From positions 1 to 64,000 of the forward strand of contig NZ_JAVRHL010000004.1 of the NCBI RefSeq assembly GCF_031846565.1: DNA of 64,000 nucleotides, given 5' to 3'. The position numbers were made by a program, and so were the translations under genes. The notes below the pieces were generated by a model. The model ran no database searches. It was not told the origin of the DNA and was given only the letters and a program-made list of their open reading frames with translations. Shown here piece after piece: positions 26,808 through 35,150 of this stretch (positions within the stretch are counted from its first letter, which is position 1; each line of letters begins with the position of its first letter). The DNA is from Tropicimonas_B omnivorans (lineage in GTDB: Bacteria; Pseudomonadota; Alphaproteobacteria; Rhodobacterales; Rhodobacteraceae).

Positions 26808-28355
26808 ATGACATCCTCGATCAGCCACCACGCCCTCACTCCTGCCGACGCAGAAACCATGGAGCAGCTTCGCGCTATATTCGCGGGGAACCCGAAACTA
26901 ACCCTCGAGCCGGCGAGCCGATCCGCCTTTGACGGTATAATGAGCCAGGCACCTGCGCCCGATGGTGTCAGCTTCGAGCAAGGCGCAGTCGGCGGCGTTC
27001 CGGGATGGTGGGCTCGTCCCGACGCGGCAACAGCGGACTCGGTCATCCTATATCTGCACGGTGGCGGCTACGTGATCGGCTCGGCCGCGGCATATCGCAA
27101 CTTCGTCGGTCATCTCGCCCGGCGCGCCGGTGTGGTGGCATTCATCGCCGACTACGCCTTGGCTCCGGAGCGACCGTTCCCCGGCGCGGTCGATGATGTC
27201 CGCGCTCTGCTCGATGGCCTTGCGGCCACCGGCTTTCGCCGCATTGCGGTTGCAGGGGACTCCGCCGGCGGCGGACTGGCTCTCGCCTCCGTCCGTGCCG
27301 GTGCGGCGCAAGCCCACCGGATCGTGGGAATTGTCGCATTGTCGCCGTGGATCGACATGTTGCTTTCAGGAGAGACCATGGTGACGCGGGCCGAAGCCGA
27401 CCCGCTCCTGTCCCGTGAGAGCCTGGCGGGCGCGGCGGAAGCCTATTTGGTGCAAACGGGGCGGGATGATGACCGTCTGCCCACCCTCGACGCTGACTAT
27501 CCGACGATGCCGCAGGTACTCATCCACACAGGAGATGCCGAAGTTCTTCTGAGCGACACGCTTGAGTTCGCAGCGCGGGCAGAGCTGGCCGGCCTCGACC
27601 ACGAGGTCCATGTCTGGGACGGCATGACACATGTCTTCCCTTCCAGCTTCGCAATGCTGCAGGCCGGTGCCGAGGCGCTGGAGAATATCGGTGCCTTCCT
27701 TGCCGAAAGGCTCTCTCCGCCAGCGGGCAAACGAGTGCTCGTCCTCGGTGCGACGGGCGGCACCGGCAGGGCCATCGTCCGGCGCCTGAAGGACCTCGGC
27801 CATGTGCCGGTCGCGCTGGTGAGATCGCCTGAAAAGGCGACTGGCCTCGACGCTATCATCGTGCAGGGCGATGCGCGGGATCCCGCGGCGCTCGACAAGG
27901 CGATGGCAGGCGTCGATGCGGTCATCTCGGCCCTTGGTACGCCGATCAGCCCATTTCGCAAAGTAACGCTGCTGTCCACGGCGACCGAAGCGGTAATCGC
28001 CGCCATGACGCGCCACGGGGTCGATCGGCTCGTCGCCATCACCGGCATCGGCGCCGGAAACAGCCGCGGCCACGCCGGCTTCCTCTTCAACTGGATCATC
28101 ATGCCGCTGCTTTTACGGAAGGTCTATGCCGACAAGGATAGGCAAGAAGCCGTTATCCGCAAAAGCGGGTTCGACTGGGTCATTGTCCGACCTTCGGTCC
28201 TGAACGACAAGCCCGGACGCGGCGCCGTCCAGGCCCTGATCGATCCCACGCGGTTCAACGGCGGGACGATCGCACGAAGCGACGTCGCCGACTTCGTTGT
28301 CGACCAGATCGAAAGCGATGCATTCGTCGGAAAGACACCGCTTTTAACTTGGTAA
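26808..28355 (+). CDS. fusion: HSL-family esterase plus NmrA-like SDR
   Basis: Protein of 515 aa with two complete enzyme domains. Residues 1-about 300 are a hormone-sensitive-lipase-type esterase: oxyanion motif HGGGYVIGS near residue 84, nucleophile motif GDSAGG near 151, acid region LIHTGDAEVL near 238 and catalytic His in DGMTHVFP near 268. Residues about 305-515 are an NmrA-like SDR beginning KRVLVLGATGGTGRAIVRRL and containing VRSPEKA and DWVIVRPSVL. AAGGAG lies about eight bases before ATG 26808. No stop or frameshift at the junction. The fusion suggests sequential ester or lactone cleavage and redox handling; substrate unknown. Confidence 0.85.
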   Translation: MTSSISHHALTPADAETMEQLRAIFAGNPKLTLEPASRSAFDGIMSQAPAPDGVSFEQGAVGGVPGWWARPDAATADSVILYLHGGGYVIGSAAAYRNFVGHLARRAGVVAFIADYALAPERPFPGAVDDVRALLDGLAATGFRRIAVAGDSAGGGLALASVRAGAAQAHRIVGIVALSPWIDMLLSGETMVTRAEADPLLSRESLAGAAEAYLVQTGRDDDRLPTLDADYPTMPQVLIHTGDAEVLLSDTLEFAARAELAGLDHEVHVWDGMTHVFPSSFAMLQAGAEALENIGAFLAERLSPPAGKRVLVLGATGGTGRAIVRRLKDLGHVPVALVRSPEKATGLDAIIVQGDARDPAALDKAMAGVDAVISALGTPISPFRKVTLLSTATEAVIAAMTRHGVDRLVAITGIGAGNSRGHAGFLFNWIIMPLLLRKVYADKDRQEAVIRKSGFDWVIVRPSVLNDKPGRGAVQALIDPTRFNGGTIARSDVADFVVDQIESDAFVGKTPLLTW

Positions 28356-28372
28356 TTCCTAGCGATGTACGG

Positions 28373-28420
28373 AACTGCTCCTGCCTATCCGGTATGAAAT
28401 CCGGGGCGGCAGGAGCAGTT
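28373..28420 (+). terminator. hairpin after the esterase-SDR fusion gene
   Basis: Arms AACTGCTCCTGCC (28373-28385) and GGCAGGAGCAGTT (28408-28420) pair perfectly over 13 bp, starting 18 bases past the stop codon at 28355. It lacks a long T run (TTGTGACGTTGT follows), so termination may be partial, but position and stem strength favour a terminator. Confidence 0.55.
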
Positions 28421-28480
28421 GTGACGTTGTACTTCTGGGATACCGCGATTGCCTGAGAGCTTAGCGGTAACTTCCCCAAC

Positions 28481-28554
28481 GGGCTCAAAGCCGCCATTCG
28501 CTGCGCGGCAGGGCCAAGCGCCTAGTCGCCCCTTACGCAGCGTCGCTTGCGGCC
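28481..28554 (+). repeat. 76-bp dispersed repeat, diverged copy
   Basis: Related to 7014-7089 and 29169-29244 over the core GCAGGGCCAAGCGC, AGTCGCCCC and CGTCGCTTGCGGCCC, with about ten differences. Only 614 bases separate it from the copy at 29169. Confidence 0.8.
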
Positions 28555-28715
28555 CAAACCCGACGTTCATCATCGGACCCGACGCTGCGCTGCGGCCTCC
28601 CCCAGACCAGTCATTCATGCACTGCGCAGCATAGTCCAGAGACCCAAGGTCTGCTGTGCGGGACAAAGCTGCCGCTGGTAGTGCGCACCGAACTGACATG
28701 TGTGATACTGTTGCC

Positions 28716-29159
28716 ATGGCAAGACGAACCCAACTTCAAGGCATCTGCAACGATCTGTTGTCTACTTTCATAAGTCGGAACAACGATCTTGATGGCTATT
28801 GGGCTCTAGGCCAGTGCCTCGGATGGCTGGAAGAGGAACAAGCAGTCGCCATCAAAATTTCTTTGGTTGGAAAGATGGAAGCCAACCAAAAGCCGCAAGT
28901 TTCTGCACTATCTCGACATTTCAGCACTGCTCTTGTGTCTATGCTGTCCCGCCAAGATCTAAGTGTTGAGTGGGTAAAGAATGGTTGCATCACGATTGAA
29001 CGCGAGAATAGTCACCAGCTTCGGTTTTCACTTAGCCTGATTTCCGACTTAGGGCGCAAGTTTGAATCCAGCCGTTCTTTGGCCGTTAGGCAACATGATC
29101 CTGGCCGAGAATTGAGGCGTAACTTTGATAAGTGGGGCATTCGAGTTAAGCAAAAGTAA
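28716..29159 (+). CDS. hypothetical protein
   Basis: Protein of 147 aa from ATG 28716 (in-frame starts six and twenty codons upstream are possible). No signal peptide or membrane helix. Features are DLDGYWALGQCLGWLEEEQA near residue 27 and a basic C terminus (RRNFDKWGIRVKQK). It is visibly less GC-rich than its surroundings, as is common for horizontally acquired cargo. No family recognised. It lies between two repeat copies, with no obvious operon partner. Confidence 0.5.
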   Translation: MARRTQLQGICNDLLSTFISRNNDLDGYWALGQCLGWLEEEQAVAIKISLVGKMEANQKPQVSALSRHFSTALVSMLSRQDLSVEWVKNGCITIERENSHQLRFSLSLISDLGRKFESSRSLAVRQHDPGRELRRNFDKWGIRVKQK

Positions 29160-29168
29160 GTGTTAGTC

Positions 29169-29244
29169 AGGGCTCTGAGGGGACTTTCGCTGCGCCGCAG
29201 GGCCAAGCGCGTGGTCGCCCCTCACGCGGCGTCGCTTGCGGCCC
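29169..29244 (+). repeat. 76-bp dispersed repeat, copy B
   Basis: Identical over all 76 bases to 7014-7089. Begins ten bases past the stop of the hypothetical gene at 28716-29159. Confidence 0.95.
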
Positions 29245-29365
29245 TAAGCTGACCTTCTCGCCACGCGCGGCGAAGGGCTGGTGCGAGCCCCTTTTTTACT
29301 TTACCATTTCAGAAATGATGTTTCGGAGATTACCTTTCTGCTGAAAGGCACACTTGGAGCCTTGA

Positions 29366-29704
29366 ATGCGAGTTGCTTGGAAAATGTTTGGCGCGGCTGT
29401 GGCCGGTTCTTTGGCGACTTGGCTGCTCTTCGTGACGATGTATCGACCAACCGAACATGATTACCTCATCACCACAACATCCTATTATTTCAAGCGCATG
29501 TCTGAAGCTGGAAATACTGGAGTTGCATCGTTCTCTGATTGCAGGGTTGAATCGGGTGACGCTTCCGACCGGAGAATGGGGATTGCGATGTTTGGTCTTT
29601 GTCGGAGCGAGACCGCGACCGAAAAGTTTCACTTTTTCATCGCATTGAGCCCCACCGGGAACTCCGTTCACAGTGACATGGAAGTGCGAGGCGTTGATGA
29701 GTGA
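29366..29704 (+). CDS. small membrane-anchored hypothetical protein
   Basis: Protein of 112 aa. One N-terminal hydrophobic segment (WKMFGAAVAGSLATWLLFV, residues about 5-23) should anchor it in the inner membrane, with the remaining 85 residues probably periplasmic. Two Cys (FSDCRVES, MFGLCRSE) may form a disulfide. No family recognised, and no partner gene on the same strand nearby. Confidence 0.5.
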   Translation: MRVAWKMFGAAVAGSLATWLLFVTMYRPTEHDYLITTTSYYFKRMSEAGNTGVASFSDCRVESGDASDRRMGIAMFGLCRSETATEKFHFFIALSPTGNSVHSDMEVRGVDE

Positions 29705-30087
29705 CGGCAGCTATGTCCCGCACAGCGGACCTTTGAGAAGAGCGCAGCGAAAGTCCGCTCTCCGCCCTTTGTGTTTATCGGGCGGGTTTCGGCCTGGGTT
29801 CCCGGCTGAATGTCCGCTTCAACGATGCAACTGTGTGCCTTCGCGACCGCAGCGAAGGTCCGCTTTCCGCCCTTCCTGAGGGCTTTCACATCCGCAGCAC
29901 GAATCGAGCACTCGCGGCGAACCGCAGAAACGTCCGCAGTGCCGACCGCCGCGCTCCATACGATGATGCACCTGCGGCGAACGTCTCCCTCTGCGAACGC
30001 CATCGCAGCATGAAACCTCGCCCCAACCCGTCTGAATACCGAGTTTGCAAAGTCGGGCCCCTGCGCACTGCGGTCACTTATAGGTAG
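29705..30087. repeat. long diverged intergenic repeat, copy 2
   Basis: No gene. From about 29770 to 30065 it is colinear with 10580-10925: TGCCTTCGCGACCGC, then CCGCCCTTCCTG, then CTGCGGCGAA and GCAGCAT, then GAATACCGAGTTTGCAA against GAATACGGAACTTGCAA in the other copy. Confidence 0.7.
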
Positions 30088-30360
30088 CTCTACGACCTGG
30101 ACGAAAGCCCGGATCAGTTGGCTGCGGTGATCGGCCACGAGATAGGCCACCTGCAGGACGACCATGTGCGCGGGCCCATGGGCAACGCCCGCGCCCAGAA
30201 CGCACTGCAACGAGTGGTCGCCGTCTTTCTGCGGCAATCCGACATTGAGTTCGACGAGGAGATCATGGCGCCGCTCGGGCTGGGCCTGCGCTACGGCGTT
30301 GTCTTCCCCTACGGTCGCCAGCACGAGTTCGAGGCCGACCGTCTGGGTCTCTCCCTGATG
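30088..30360 (+). pseudogene. fragment of an M48-family metallopeptidase gene
   Basis: An open stretch without a start codon encodes LYDLDESPDQLAAVIGHEIG followed by HLQDDH and, further on, QHEFEADRLGLSLM. The HExxH zinc motif (HEIGH) and the downstream ExxxD motif (EFEAD) are those of M48 peptidases. The reading frame before 30088 has stop codons, and sequence after LGLSLM no longer resembles the family, so only the catalytic core remains. Confidence 0.7.
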
Positions 30361-30492
30361 AGAGAGCCGTCTTCCAGCCTATTTACGACATTGCTGCTCG
30401 GCGCGGAACGGGCCGCCTGCTTGGGCACGAAGGGCGGAAAGCGGAATTTCGCTGCGCATCGCATGAATGACCGCGATGCGCAGCGGACGCCT

Positions 30493-33400
30493 TTAGGATA
30501 AGGCGGCTTCGAGAAGCGCGATTTCCTCCTCGGTCAGGTCGAAGAGACCGTAGACGATGGCGTCGATCTCGGCTTCGGCCTGAGCGATTTCGGCAGTGAG
30601 GCGGTTGATCTCGGCGCGGTCGCGGATCAGCCAGTCTTCCCAGTCGGAGCGCTCGGAAAGGGGGATGTCGGCCTTGAAGACCTTCTTCGCCTCGGCACGG
30701 AACTCGGCGAAGCCGGGGAAGGCCCACCATTCCTTGAGCTTGGTATTCAGCTTGGCTTCGCGGTTTGGTGGGCAGAGATCGGGAATGCGTCGGGTGAAGT
30801 TGGTTTGGAGTTCCAAGCGGGCTTGGGCGGCCGCTTGGCATTGCTTTCCAAGCTTCGCCAGCCCATCGGGTAGATTTGCCGGTACGGGTAAGGGTTCGAT
30901 ATGCTGAGCAGTTGCTTCCCTCCACCCGCCTCGCACTGAAGTAGTGCGCGAACAAAAATCAAACCATAGAACCTTTGAGTTCAGTAGCGCCAGAAGATCC
31001 CAACCGCCGGTCGGTATAAAGTATGTCTTGTTGTTGGAGTAGGCACCTGTTTGGTCCAAAGAGTATATTGGCCGATCTTGGAAGTGCCCATAGGCGATTT
31101 TAGGAGGGTCGAAATAAGGAGCATAGGCGTCTTGGGCTTGCTGTAGCTCAAACCATGCCTGTTTCGTCGCCCGTTTTTCCAGCTTCGCCTTGAAAGGCAG
31201 GAGCCAATCTCGGATTGCGGGATAGTCGTCAATCGCAATTCTATTTTTTTTAATGTAAATCAGCCACAATCCGCGCGGCTCGGCCCGCCAGCGCTTCAGG
31301 TCTTTGCCTTCCAGAAACGGCTTTAACAAATCGGCGGATTTCGTATCCTGAGCGCAGATCGCCTCCTTGGTCGGGGTGTCGATTACAAAGGCGGCGTTCA
31401 GGCCCGTTTTGATGCCGTAGAGCGGCGCTCCGTACACGTCCTTGAGAGTAGGGCGTCCAGCACGGATCTTGTCCCTGAGCGCCCTCAGGGCGGGGTTCTC
31501 AAGCTCCCAAGAACCTGCCCCGAGCGCATCCTGAGGGTAAGGCCCGGCGCCGGCTTCCCAGGTAGCCTGGAAGTTGTTTTCCGGCAGACTGTCCACCTTC
31601 CAGAACTTAATCTCATGGTCCTTCGCAGGCTTTTCCTTGCGCATGGTCAGAATGGCCGGGTAGGTGGTGACACCTTCAAAAACCTGCAAGTCGCCAAAAT
31701 CGACCACCTTTTCGATGGTCGCCTCGCGCAGCAGGTATTGCCGCAGCGGCTTGCCGGAACCCGTCTTGAAGAAGGTATTGGACGAGATGTAGCCGAGACG
31801 GCCGCCGGGTTTCAGCAGGCGCAGCCCACGTTCGTAGAAATAGCAATAGAGGTCTGCCCGATCCGAGACGACCTCATAGCGGCTTTCGAGATAGGGCTTG
31901 AGGGTCTTGAGGAACTCCATCCGAACGTAAGGCGGGTTGCCCAGCACCACGTCAAAGCCGTCCTCGGCAAAGACCTCCCGGAAGGCGATCTCCCAGTTGA
32001 AGTCATGATCAAGATAGGCGAAGTTGCTGTCCTCGATCAGGCTGTCCCCCACGCGAATACTGCCCGAGAGGCTGTCGAGGACCTTGCCGCGCTGCGCCGT
32101 CTTGATCCACAGCGAGAGCTTTGTGATCTCGATGCTCTCTTCGTTGACATCCACTCCGAACAGGTTGTTGGTCAGGATCTCGCTATCGGGGACATATGTC
32201 AGCAGGTCGCCGAAGTACTCTTCCTTCGGGGAGAGCTCCTTGATTTTATCGTTCACCCGGGTGAGTTCGGCTCGCATGAAGTCGAGCGCCATGATCAGGA
32301 AGACGCCGGACCCACAGGCGGGATCGACAATCCGAAGGGAGCGCAGCCGGTCCCGATAGGCTTTCCATGCCTTGAGTTCACCCGACTTCTTGGCCCGCCA
32401 CTTGATGGCCGCATAGTCGCTCAGGTCGGCCCCGTTCACCGCATGGTCGCGCAGGATTCCGACGAAGATCTCCTCAAGATGGACGCCGAGCGTTTCGGCC
32501 ACGATGAAACGGGCGATGTAGTCTGGAGTATAGACCACCCCGTCCCGCTTGCGGCGTCCGGTCGTGCCGGTCGCTTTCTCCGGTTCTTCCTCCTCGCCGC
32601 GGGCAATGGCTTGGAGCCGTTCGACATCCGCAATGGACTGTTCGAAGATGTGCCCCAAGACGGTGACAGAAACCTCGGAAGCAAAGTCATATCCCCCAAG
32701 GACCTTGAAGCCTTCGCAAATTTCGTCCGGAAGCGTGAGATCATCAATGGCCGGATCCTGACGAAAAAGGCCACCGTTGTATCGCGGGATCTTGAGCGCC
32801 TCGCTGCCCTTGTCGATGGCGCGGAAGAGGCCCTTGAAATTGTCCCATACCGGGTGCGGGTTATAGACGTCACGGGCCTCATAGGCACTCGCAAGCGTAT
32901 TTCGTGGCAGCAGGCCAGTGTCTTCGGCAAAGGCGATGAAAAGCACCCTGTCGAGGATTTTCTGTGCCAATGCGATCGCCTGGAGACCGGCGCGGGTCGG
33001 ATCCGCATCCTCGACCCCTGAAAGGAGTTTCAGCCGCAACGCTTTGTAATCCCGATACAAGCTATCGGTGATGTCCTTGTCTTCCTTCCGACTCTCCTTG
33101 AGGAGATCGAGCGTCTTGCCCGACAGAAGATTGTCAGCCGACAGCAGAAGCATGAAACGCGCATATTCTTCGGGGTCGGTAAGCTCATTCAGTCGGAATA
33201 CGTCATAGGCTGCGGTGCCTTCCCCGAAGCCATAGAGGCGCAGCTCGACGTAATTGGAGACGAGAACCCACTTAACCCCACGCGCATGGGTGGCGTATTC
33301 CCACGCTTGCTGGACCGGGCTCTTGTTGCGCCCCGGCATGATTGCGTCGAGGTCATGTGTCTTTGCGCCTTTCAATTCGAATGGCGCGATGATCTCGTTT

Positions 33401-33681
33401 GATTTTTCGGAGAAATGGCCAAGGGCGAGATCGACGCTCCCCCGCAGTATGCTTTTCTCAGTCGCAACCGTGTAGTTCGAACCGGATGCAGGCCCGGTAT
33501 ATCCAAGGACGCCTTCGACGATCTTGGTGGAAAACTGGCCATGCAGAGCAGTCTCTTTGAGACCGCCGATGCGCCCGTCCTCGATCATGTCGCGCCATTC
33601 CTGAAGGTGCTTCAGGTGCGATTCCGGGATCTCCACGACCTTCGCATGGCGCGCTATTGCCTTCGGATTGAACAGGGGCAT
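30493..33681 (-). CDS. type IIG (Eco57I-like) restriction-modification enzyme
   Basis: Single-polypeptide restriction-modification protein of 1062 aa. The N-terminal region has a PD-(D/E)xK-like nuclease signature: D84 (GSVDLALG), E102 and K104 (APFELKG). The methyltransferase core has SAM motif DPACGSG (453-459) and catalytic GNPPY (581-585), marking an adenine-N6 methylase. Residues about 720-1000 form a TaqI-C-like target-recognition region (FLEGKDLKRW, WDLLALLNSK). Such enzymes cut and methylate foreign DNA using one recognition domain. No separate R, M or S subunit or regulator is adjacent; it stands alone as defence cargo of the transposon. The recognition site cannot be read from sequence. 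Confidence 0.85.
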   Translation of the reverse strand: MPLFNPKAIARHAKVVEIPESHLKHLQEWRDMIEDGRIGGLKETALHGQFSTKIVEGVLGYTGPASGSNYTVATEKSILRGSVDLALGHFSEKSNEIIAPFELKGAKTHDLDAIMPGRNKSPVQQAWEYATHARGVKWVLVSNYVELRLYGFGEGTAAYDVFRLNELTDPEEYARFMLLLSADNLLSGKTLDLLKESRKEDKDITDSLYRDYKALRLKLLSGVEDADPTRAGLQAIALAQKILDRVLFIAFAEDTGLLPRNTLASAYEARDVYNPHPVWDNFKGLFRAIDKGSEALKIPRYNGGLFRQDPAIDDLTLPDEICEGFKVLGGYDFASEVSVTVLGHIFEQSIADVERLQAIARGEEEEPEKATGTTGRRKRDGVVYTPDYIARFIVAETLGVHLEEIFVGILRDHAVNGADLSDYAAIKWRAKKSGELKAWKAYRDRLRSLRIVDPACGSGVFLIMALDFMRAELTRVNDKIKELSPKEEYFGDLLTYVPDSEILTNNLFGVDVNEESIEITKLSLWIKTAQRGKVLDSLSGSIRVGDSLIEDSNFAYLDHDFNWEIAFREVFAEDGFDVVLGNPPYVRMEFLKTLKPYLESRYEVVSDRADLYCYFYERGLRLLKPGGRLGYISSNTFFKTGSGKPLRQYLLREATIEKVVDFGDLQVFEGVTTYPAILTMRKEKPAKDHEIKFWKVDSLPENNFQATWEAGAGPYPQDALGAGSWELENPALRALRDKIRAGRPTLKDVYGAPLYGIKTGLNAAFVIDTPTKEAICAQDTKSADLLKPFLEGKDLKRWRAEPRGLWLIYIKKNRIAIDDYPAIRDWLLPFKAKLEKRATKQAWFELQQAQDAYAPYFDPPKIAYGHFQDRPIYSLDQTGAYSNNKTYFIPTGGWDLLALLNSKVLWFDFCSRTTSVRGGWREATAQHIEPLPVPANLPDGLAKLGKQCQAAAQARLELQTNFTRRIPDLCPPNREAKLNTKLKEWWAFPGFAEFRAEAKKVFKADIPLSERSDWEDWLIRDRAEINRLTAEIAQAEAEIDAIVYGLFDLTEEEIALLEAALS

Positions 33682-33749
33682 GCAAACAGTACTTCCAAAT
33701 TTTCGGTATCCTGTCGTCAGTTAGAGCAGATGCAAACAGGAACTTCCAA
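33680..33749 (+). repeat. 20-bp direct repeat at the start of the RM gene
   Basis: ATGCAAACAGTACTTCCAA (33680-33698) and ATGCAAACAGGAACTTCCAA (33730-33749) differ by one substitution and one inserted base, 50 bases apart. The first overlaps the RM gene's start codon (CAT at 33679-33681 on this strand); the second lies in its upstream region, where a promoter would be. Confidence 0.75.
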
Positions 33750-34066
33750 GACGAAACTGGCTGTTCGAAGCTTTTCACTTGTGATGGAGTGTCGACGGTT
33801 TGCACCCACCGTGCGGTTGGAGGGCGCGCGCACGTGTGCGTCCGAAGTGATGAGCGCATTCCGTACGGCACAAGAAGGTCCCTTGGAATGGGACCGGTCA
33901 TCCGCTGCGCTTGGAGCGAATGGCAGCAACGGGCCGTCAGCGCCCTCGGGCCAGGCGCGCCAGGGCTAGGGGCCTGCCGCGCCGCCGCAGGTCTGCTTTG
34001 AGCCCAACCTGAGCATTCGTCGGTGCGCCGCGAACTACTGTTTTGCCCAATTGGGTTTAATCGGCA
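33750..34066. other. non-coding stretch, nothing recognised
   Basis: Gap of about 320 bases between the RM gene and the isocitrate lyase-family gene. No gene, hairpin or listed repeat was recognised. Confidence 0.45.
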
Positions 34067-34912
34067 TCAGACTGTCGTCTGCTTGATTTTTTTCATTAGA
34101 TTGGCGGCGGTTGCATCCGAAACCGCCTTGTCAGCGTAGCCGTAGGTTCCACAATCCTTCAGCTCCTCCGCGGCGCGGATCATTTCGCCGAGCGCCGCGC
34201 GCGCCAGCGAACCGCCGGTGCTGATGCGTCGGACGCCAGTCTTCGAGAGATCGTCTACCGTGTACGTCGTGGCGGAAAGCCCGACTACCACGTTGACGGG
34301 AACCGTGACCGCTTCACACACCGCGCGAACGCATTCGATGTCCGGCAGGCCCGGAGCGTAAACCACATCCGCTCCTGATTGTTCGAAGGCTTTCAGGCGT
34401 CGGATCGTGTCGCCAAGATCAGGGCGGCCGTAGATGAAGTTCTCCGCCCTGGCGGTGATCAGGAAATTCTTCGTAGGTCTCGACTCAACGGCTGCGCGTA
34501 TCCGCTCAACTGCAAGCTCGAAATCGTAGATCGGATCGCTCGGGTCACCTGTCGCATCTTCGATAGCGCCACCGCACAGACCGACGGCTGCGGCCTCGCG
34601 CACGGTCTGCGCGCAATCCTCCGGCGAAGCACCGAAGCCGTTCTCCAGGTCCGCGGAAACGGGTAAAGATGTGGCCTCGACAATTGAACGAGCATTCTCC
34701 ACGATCTGTCGGCGTGACAGGCTGCCGCTGGAATCCCTCAAGCCCATTGAGAAGGCCAACCCAGCGCTTGTCGTTGCCAAGGCGGGAAAGCCCATGCCTT
34801 CGAGGATGCGTGCCGTGCCGGCATCCCAGGTGTTCGGCATCAGGAACGCGCCAGGCGCTCGGTGAAGACGGACGAACTCGTCAAGTTTTTGTTTATGCTC
34901 GGCTGAATGCAT
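34067..34912 (-). CDS. isocitrate lyase/PEP mutase-family protein
   Basis: Protein of 281 aa from ATG 34912; an upstream in-frame ATG (35071) would add 53 residues with no family similarity. The TIM-barrel start KLDEFVRLHRAPGAFLMPNTWDAG (split as FVRLHR, FLMPNTWDAG) is typical, followed by SVDL-like VSADLENGFG (the Asp and Glu bind Mg2+), GGAIEDATGD and LITARAENFI. Family members cleave or rearrange C-C or C-P bonds in 2-hydroxy or phosphono acids. The usual catalytic KKCGH loop of true isocitrate lyases is absent, so the reaction is undefined. Divergent from the LysR gene at 35151, the likely regulator. Confidence 0.8.
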   Translation of the reverse strand: MHSAEHKQKLDEFVRLHRAPGAFLMPNTWDAGTARILEGMGFPALATTSAGLAFSMGLRDSSGSLSRRQIVENARSIVEATSLPVSADLENGFGASPEDCAQTVREAAAVGLCGGAIEDATGDPSDPIYDFELAVERIRAAVESRPTKNFLITARAENFIYGRPDLGDTIRRLKAFEQSGADVVYAPGLPDIECVRAVCEAVTVPVNVVVGLSATTYTVDDLSKTGVRRISTGGSLARAALGEMIRAAEELKDCGTYGYADKAVSDATAANLMKKIKQTTV

Positions 34913-35150
34913 GTGCCGATGTTCCTTTCGCAGCTCGAAGGCCTGGTCCTTGACCTTCCGCCTCGGCACGAAGCGCCCATCCCCTCCTTGTTCCACTGTT
35001 CCCAAGGATGACATGCGTGTTGCCACGAACATGCTTTGAGCAAGAGTTGCCAACATACCGATCACCTCCAAGATCAGACTACGGCAGCTCTATAGATTTC
35101 TGAAACGAATAGGTTTGCTAAGAGTAATGAGTTCCGCTTATCATCGAGAC

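Larger units (their letters stand above)
28356..28715. other. intergenic gap with hairpin and repeat copy
   Basis: No gene. It contains the hairpin 28373-28420, the diverged 76-bp repeat copy 28481-28554, and near 28600-28675 a stretch with the same order of motifs as the end of the 124-bp repeat (CATTCA, then GTGCGGGACAAAGCTGCCG). Confidence 0.6.
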
